Below are positions 59,300 through 64,000 of a stretch of 64,000 bases of DNA, piece by piece. Position numbers and translations under genes: made by a program. Numbering within the stretch: the stretch's first letter is position 1; each line of letters starts with the position of its first letter. The notes under the pieces are model-generated. The model saw only the letters and a list, made by a program, of their open reading frames with translations. It was not told the origin of the DNA and made no database searches. The stretch covers positions 4,588,001 through 4,652,000 of the forward strand of contig CP083650.1 of assembly GCA_020099315.1 (NCBI GenBank), written 5' to 3'. The DNA comes from Citrobacter europaeus (GTDB lineage: Bacteria > Pseudomonadota > Gammaproteobacteria > Enterobacterales > Enterobacteriaceae).

Positions 59300-59331
59300 G
59301 CCGGATGGCGGTTTCGCCTTATCCGGCCTAC
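59300..59331. repeat. REP unit after pckA
   Basis: GCCGGATGGCGGTTTCGCC followed by TTATCCGGCCTAC, a single unit 8 bp past the pckA stop and just before the terminator. Confidence 0.82.
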
Positions 59332-59339
59332 AGCAACAA

Positions 59340-59364
59340 AAAGGGAGGCATTTCGCCTCCCTTT
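59340..59364. terminator. Bidirectional terminator between pckA and envZ
   Basis: AAAGGGAGGC-ATTTC-GCCTCCCTTT forms a 10-bp stem. A-rich sequence lies to its left and TTTGTT to its right. It ends within 2 bp of the envZ stop, so it can serve both convergent genes. Confidence 0.85.
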
Positions 59365-59365
59365 G

Positions 59366-60718
59366 TTATGCGTCTTTCGTGTTGCCCGGCGCGCGAGTGA
59401 AGGGCACCGGAAGCCAGGCGCGAATCGACAACCCTCCTCGCTCGCTGGTACCAATTTCCAGCATACCGTTATGGTTATCGATAATACGCTGCACAATCGC
59501 CAGACCCAGCCCTGTGCCGCTGGTACTACGCGCGCTGTCGCCGCGGACAAACGGCTGGAACAGATGCTTACGCTGCTCAGGCTTGATGCCCGGACCATCA
59601 TCCTCTACCTGGAACCAGGCGCGATGCGTCTCCGTACCGCTGCTGACTTTAATCCAGCCGTTGCCGTAGCGGGCGGCGTTAACCACCATATTGGCAACCG
59701 CACGCTTGATCGACAGCGGGTGCATCTTCACCTGAATGCTGCCAGGCAGCAGCGCAGTTTCGATTTCACGTTCATAGCCGCTTTCCGCCGCGACCACTTC
59801 GCCTAACACCGAATTCAGATCCGCCATCTCCATCGGCATCTCCTGACCGGTACGCAGGTAGTCGATGAACTGCTCGATAATGGCGTTACACTCTTCGATG
59901 TCCTTATTGATGGATTCCGCGAGATAACCGTCCTCTTCGCCCATCATTTCGGTCGCCAGACGAATACGCGTCAGCGGAGTACGTAAATCGTGGCTCACAC
60001 CCGCCATTAACAGCGTACGGTCATCGGCCAGTTGCTTCACACCTGCGGCCATATGGTTAAAGGCTCGGGTTACGGAGCGCACCTCTGAAGCGCCATACTC
60101 ACGCAACGGCGGCGGAATGATGCCTTTCCCCACCTGCAGCGCCGCATGCTCCAGATCCACCAACGGTCGGTTCTGGATACGAATAAACAGCCATGCCCCA
60201 CCGATAGCCAGCAGCATAATCGCCAGCGTATAGCGGAACAGCGGTGAGAAATCGCCCTGGTGGATTTCGGTCAGCGGTACGCGTACCCAGATATTGGGCG
60301 ACAGCCAGGTTTTCAGCCAGACGACCGGCGAGCTTTTGTTCACCTCAACGCGGACTTCCGTTGGGCCACCCAGTTGCTGCGCCATCTGATGACTTAAGAA
60401 TTCATAGTGTTGCGCCCAACGCAGTCCGGCCTCTTCAGCGGCCTCGTTGGAATAGAGGGAAATACCCAGCTCACGGTAAATTTCCCGGCGGAATGCGGGC
60501 GGCACCACCAGTTGCGTACCGTCCTCCAGCTGCAGTTTATCGGTCATCAGCATACGAACTTCGTAGGCCAGGACCTTATTAAACTGCTGGAGGCTCGGCA
60601 GAATCGCGAAGTTCAGCACTACCAGGTAAGTCGTCACCAGGCTGGCAAACAGCAAGGTGACGATGAGCAATAACGTGCGGGCAAACGAACTTCGTGGCGA
60701 GAAGCGCATTCGCCTCAT
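59366..60718 (-). CDS. envZ: Osmosensor histidine kinase EnvZ
   Basis: EnvZ phosphorylates and dephosphorylates OmpR in response to osmolarity. The protein is 450 aa. Transmembrane helix 1 (~16-46), a periplasmic domain, helix 2 (~160-180), HAMP, the DHp helix with phospho-acceptor His243 in SHDLRTPLTR, and the ATPase domain (VVNAARYGNGW; VEDDGPGI; SGTGLGLAIVQ) appear in order. It overlaps ompR by 4 bp. Confidence 0.98.
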   Translation of the reverse strand: MRRMRFSPRSSFARTLLLIVTLLFASLVTTYLVVLNFAILPSLQQFNKVLAYEVRMLMTDKLQLEDGTQLVVPPAFRREIYRELGISLYSNEAAEEAGLRWAQHYEFLSHQMAQQLGGPTEVRVEVNKSSPVVWLKTWLSPNIWVRVPLTEIHQGDFSPLFRYTLAIMLLAIGGAWLFIRIQNRPLVDLEHAALQVGKGIIPPPLREYGASEVRSVTRAFNHMAAGVKQLADDRTLLMAGVSHDLRTPLTRIRLATEMMGEEDGYLAESINKDIEECNAIIEQFIDYLRTGQEMPMEMADLNSVLGEVVAAESGYEREIETALLPGSIQVKMHPLSIKRAVANMVVNAARYGNGWIKVSSGTETHRAWFQVEDDGPGIKPEQRKHLFQPFVRGDSARSTSGTGLGLAIVQRIIDNHNGMLEIGTSERGGLSIRAWLPVPFTRAPGNTKDA

Positions 60719-61434
60719 GCTTTAGAACCGTCCGGAACAAAGACGTAGCCCAGACCCCATACGGTCTGAATGTAGCGCGGATGCGCCGGATCTTCTTCCA
60801 CCATACGACGCAGACGGGAGATTTGGACGTCGATAGAACGCTCCATCGCCGAGTATTCACGGCCACGGGCCAGGTTCATCAGCTTGTCGCGGGACAACGG
60901 TTCACGCGGGTGACTTACCAGCGCTTTCAGTACCGCGAATTCCCCGCTGGTGAGCGGCATTGGCTCATCTTCGCGGAACATTTCACGCGTACCGAGGTTC
61001 AGTTTGAACTTACCAAACGCAATGACCGCTTCTTCCTGAGAAGGCGCGCCCGGCAGTTCGTTCGCCTGACGACGCAGTACAGCGCGAATACGCGCCAGCA
61101 GTTCACGCGGGTTAAACGGTTTCGGGATGTAATCGTCAGCGCCGATTTCCAGCCCTACGATACGGTCAACTTCTTCACCCTTCGCGGTGACCATAATGAT
61201 CGGCATCGGGTTGCTCTGGCTGCGCAGGCGACGGCAAATAGACAGACCATCTTCTCCCGGCAGCATTAGATCCAGCACCATCAGGTGGAAGGACTCACGG
61301 GTCAGCAGACGATCCATCTGCTCAGCGTTTGCGACGCTTCGAACCTGGAAGCCCTGCTCGGTCAGATAACGCTCCAGAAGCGCACGCAAGCGCATGTCGT
61401 CATCGACCACCAGAATCTTATAGTTCTCTTGCAT
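60715..61434 (-). CDS. ompR: Response regulator OmpR
   Basis: OmpR controls porin and many stress genes. The protein is 239 aa (MQENYKILVVDDDMRLRALL): a receiver domain with phospho-acceptor Asp55 in LMVLDLMLPG, and a winged-helix output domain (~135-239; EFAVLKALVSHPREPLSRD). The ATG at 61434 is the family start; an in-frame start at 61449 adds five residues. It is the first gene of ompR-envZ. Confidence 0.98.
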   Translation of the reverse strand: MQENYKILVVDDDMRLRALLERYLTEQGFQVRSVANAEQMDRLLTRESFHLMVLDLMLPGEDGLSICRRLRSQSNPMPIIMVTAKGEEVDRIVGLEIGADDYIPKPFNPRELLARIRAVLRRQANELPGAPSQEEAVIAFGKFKLNLGTREMFREDEPMPLTSGEFAVLKALVSHPREPLSRDKLMNLARGREYSAMERSIDVQISRLRRMVEEDPAHPRYIQTVWGLGYVFVPDGSKA

Positions 61435-61659
61435 TGTTATTACTCCCAAAGGTTCGCAACAATTAAGTGTATATTCTTAAGAAAGCTAACGTGAGTCACC
61501 AGCGAATTCTGGTATGAATTCCAGGCTAAATTGTTACAAAGCATATTAAACAGCAGCTTAAGTATACAATGTTTCTCGCAATACATTATTTATTCTGTTG
61601 ATATGCTCACGTAATACCAATTGTGCGCATCATCACAGAGTCGAAGGTAAAACAATAAG

Positions 61660-62133
61660 ATGAAAACGCCCCTGATAACCCGTGAAGGGTATGAAAAACT
61701 TAAACAAGAGCTGAATTATCTCTGGCGTGAAGAGCGCCCGGAAGTCACCAAAAAAGTTACCTGGGCCGCAAGTCTGGGTGACCGCAGCGAAAATGCCGAC
61801 TACCAGTATAATAAAAAGCGCCTGCGTGAGATCGACCGCCGCGTCCGTTATTTGACCAAGTGCATGGAGAATCTGAAAATCGTCGATTACTCCCCCCAGC
61901 AGGAGGGCAAAGTCTTCTTTGGCGCATGGGTTGAGATCGAAAATGACGATGGCGACATCCGCAAATTCCGCATTGTCGGCTACGATGAGATATTCGGTCG
62001 TAAAGATTACATCTCTATCGACTCGCCGATGGCGCGGGCGCTGCTGAAAAAAGAGGTCGGCGATCTCGCGATAGTAAACACTCCCGGCGGTGAAGCCAGC
62101 TGGTACGTGAACGAGATTGAATACGTGAAGTGA
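61660..62133 (+). CDS. greB: Transcript cleavage factor GreB
   Basis: GreB enters the RNA polymerase secondary channel and rescues backtracked complexes. The 157-aa protein has an N-terminal antiparallel coiled coil (1-~75), whose tip carries the catalytic acids in ASLGDRSENADYQYNKKR, and a C-terminal FKBP-like domain. It is divergent from ompR, 225 bp away. Confidence 0.97.
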   Translation: MKTPLITREGYEKLKQELNYLWREERPEVTKKVTWAASLGDRSENADYQYNKKRLREIDRRVRYLTKCMENLKIVDYSPQQEGKVFFGAWVEIENDDGDIRKFRIVGYDEIFGRKDYISIDSPMARALLKKEVGDLAIVNTPGGEASWYVNEIEYVK

Positions 62134-62231
62134 GACCGGAACAATCCGAAGCCCCCGTAGATGACTGGCATTTTTGCCAGTCAATCCGTATAACTATCCC
62201 CTGATTTTTTATCCTATAGACGAAGCTATCC

Positions 62232-64000
62232 ATGATGAATGATTCTTTCTGCCGCATTATCGCAGGTGAAATTCAGGCTCGTGCTGAACAGGTAGAAGCT
62301 GCCGTTCGCCTGCTTGATGAAGGGAACACCGTGCCGTTTATCGCACGTTATCGTAAGGAAATCACCGGCGGTCTGGACGATACGCAACTGCGTAATCTGG
62401 AGACCCGTCTGGGATATCTGCGTGAACTGGAAGACCGCCGTCAGGCAATCCTGAAATCTATCGGCGAGCAAGGCAAACTGACCGAGGATCTGGCGAACGC
62501 GATCAACGGCACGTTAAGTAAGACCGAACTCGAAGATCTCTATCTGCCGTACAAACCTAAGCGCCGCACCCGTGGGCAGATCGCTATTGAGGCCGGACTG
62601 GAGCCACTGGCAGACCTGCTGTGGAACGAACCATCCCACGACCCGGAAACGGAAGCCGCAAAATATCTCAATGCCGAAAACGGCGTGGCGGATACCAAAG
62701 CCGCCCTCGACGGCGCCCGCTACATTCTGATGGAGCGCTTCGCCGAAGACGCCGCGCTGCTGGCGAAAGTCCGTGATTATCTGTGGAAAAACGCCCACCT
62801 GGTCGCCACCGTGGTCAGCGGTAAAGAAGAGGAAGGCGCTAAGTTCCGCGACTACTTCGATCACCACGAGCCTATCTCCACCGTGCCATCCCACCGTGCC
62901 CTGGCCATGTTCCGTGGTCGTAATGAAGGTGTGTTGCAGCTTTCACTGAACGCCGATCCGCAATTCGATGAGCCGCCAAAAGAGAGCCACGGCGAGCAGA
63001 TTATCCAGGATCACCTGGGACTGCGCCTGAACAATGCACCTGCCGACAGCTGGCGTAAAGGCGTGGTTAGCTGGACGTGGCGCATCAAAGTGCTGATGCA
63101 CCTTGAAACCGAGCTGATGGGTACCGTGCGCGAACGTGCGGAAGATGAAGCGATCAACGTCTTTGCCCGTAACCTGCATGACCTGCTGATGGCCGCCCCG
63201 GCCGGACTGCGCGCCACCATGGGGCTCGATCCTGGTCTGCGTACCGGTGTAAAAGTGGCGGTAGTTGACGGTACCGGCAAGCTGGTCGCGACCGATACCA
63301 TTTATCCGCATACCGGCCAGGCCGCCAAAGCCGCCGTTGCCGTTGCGGCGTTATGCGAAAAATATAACGTTGAGCTGGTGGCGATTGGTAACGGTACGGC
63401 GTCGCGCGAAACCGAGCGTTTCTTCCTCGACGTACAGAAGCAATTCCCGCAAGTGACGGCACAGAAAGTGATCGTCAGTGAAGCTGGGGCATCGGTTTAC
63501 TCTGCTTCCGAGCTGGCGGCGTTGGAGTTCCCGGACCTCGACGTTTCGCTACGCGGTGCGGTGTCTATCGCCCGTCGTCTGCAGGATCCGCTGGCTGAGC
63601 TGGTGAAAATCGATCCGAAATCTATCGGTGTGGGCCAGTATCAGCACGACGTTAGCCAGACGCAGCTGGCGCGTAAGCTGGATGCGGTAGTGGAAGACTG
63701 TGTGAACGCCGTCGGCGTCGATCTGAATACCGCCTCCGTACCACTGCTGACCCGCGTTGCCGGCCTGACGCGCATGATGGCGCAAAACATCGTCGCCTGG
63801 CGCGATGAGAACGGTCAGTTCCAGAACCGTCAGCAACTGCTAAAAGTCAGCCGTCTGGGGCCTAAAGCCTTTGAACAGTGCGCGGGCTTCCTGCGTATCA
63901 ACCACGGCGATAACCCGCTGGATGCCTCTACCGTTCACCCGGAAGCTTATCCGATTGTGGAACGCATTCTGGCCGCCACCGAGCAATCGCTGCGCGATCT
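62232..64000 (+). CDS. tex: Transcription accessory protein Tex (YhgF), N-terminal 589 residues
   Basis: Tex is a conserved nucleic-acid binding protein related to eukaryotic Spt6. It starts MMNDSFCRIIAGEIQARAEQ at 62232 and is still open at the window edge; about 185 residues, including the S1 domain, lie outside. Visible parts are the N-terminal helical/HTH region, the YqgF-like RNase H fold (MGLDPGLRTGVKVAVVDGTG, from ~residue 330) and the helix-hairpin-helix region (LLTRVAGLTRMMAQNIVAWR). It follows greB by 98 bp. Confidence 0.96.
   Translation, partial: MMNDSFCRIIAGEIQARAEQVEAAVRLLDEGNTVPFIARYRKEITGGLDDTQLRNLETRLGYLRELEDRRQAILKSIGEQGKLTEDLANAINGTLSKTELEDLYLPYKPKRRTRGQIAIEAGLEPLADLLWNEPSHDPETEAAKYLNAENGVADTKAALDGARYILMERFAEDAALLAKVRDYLWKNAHLVATVVSGKEEEGAKFRDYFDHHEPISTVPSHRALAMFRGRNEGVLQLSLNADPQFDEPPKESHGEQIIQDHLGLRLNNAPADSWRKGVVSWTWRIKVLMHLETELMGTVRERAEDEAINVFARNLHDLLMAAPAGLRATMGLDPGLRTGVKVAVVDGTGKLVATDTIYPHTGQAAKAAVAVAALCEKYNVELVAIGNGTASRETERFFLDVQKQFPQVTAQKVIVSEAGASVYSASELAALEFPDLDVSLRGAVSIARRLQDPLAELVKIDPKSIGVGQYQHDVSQTQLARKLDAVVEDCVNAVGVDLNTASVPLLTRVAGLTRMMAQNIVAWRDENGQFQNRQQLLKVSRLGPKAFEQCAGFLRINHGDNPLDASTVHPEAYPIVERILAATEQSLRD

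Noticed and set aside
1..64000. tRNA, rRNA, CRISPR, prophage or IS elements
   Set aside because: No cloverleaf-like sequence, spaced direct repeat array, integrase, transposase or terminal inverted repeat was recognised on either strand.

Overview
This 64 kb window is a chromosomal stretch of an enterobacterium. Gene order and protein sequences follow the Escherichia coli/Salmonella str-crp-nir-dam-mrcA-envZ segment almost gene for gene. A few lineage differences make a Citrobacter-like genome the best guess; the genus is an inference from gene content and was not checked by any search. No rRNA, tRNA, CRISPR array, prophage or insertion sequence was seen. Spacing between operons is often filled by REP/BIME palindromes, as is usual in enterics.

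Layout. (1) 1-2820: the start of the str operon (rpsL, rpsG, fusA cut by the window edge), with a clear sigma-70 promoter. (2) 2843-9429: tusBCD-yheO (tRNA 2-thiolation and a regulator), the folding helpers fkpA and slyD, slyX, and the glutathione-gated potassium efflux set yheV-kefB-kefG. (3) 9559-11460: yheS. (4) 11513-14789: an accessory cassette between yheS and yheT, made of a nicotinamide phosphoribosyltransferase-like gene, a phage-like PRPP synthetase homologue, and a divergent NrtR-type Nudix regulator. Two TGTC-N5-GACA palindromes sit at the operon's promoter. (5) 14871-23332: yheTU, prkB, yhfA, crp, yhfK, argD, pabA, fic-yhfG. (6) 23439-31413: ppiA, tsgA, the nitrite reductase operon nirBDC-cysG with FNR and NarL/NarP sites, and the small lipoprotein yhfL. 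(7) 31483-38901: yhfSTU-php-yhfWXYZ, a complete operon of unknown function with three matching palindromic operators (TTCA-N6-TGAA). (8) 39067-45526: the aroK-aroB-damX-dam-rpe-gph-trpS operon. (9) 45931-49241: hofMNOPQ, facing mrcA. (10) 49362-57091: mrcA, nudE, igaA, yrfG, hslR, hslO. (11) 57669-64000: pckA, envZ-ompR, greB and the start of tex, which runs off the end.

The most unusual content is the NAD salvage cassette. The usual reading is PRPP synthesis plus nicotinamide phosphoribosyltransferase feeding NMN. The same pair of families also makes up the phage NARP1 route, in which ADP-ribose is pyrophosphorylated and joined to nicotinamide to rebuild NAD+. NrtR proteins respond to ADP-ribose, so this cassette could be a chromosomal NAD+ rebuilding module switched on by NAD+ breakdown. 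The second unusual feature is the yhf operon with its newly noticed operator set. Compared with E. coli K-12 as I recall it, the frl (fructoselysine) genes are absent between yhfL and yhfS, and yhgE is absent between hslO and pckA.
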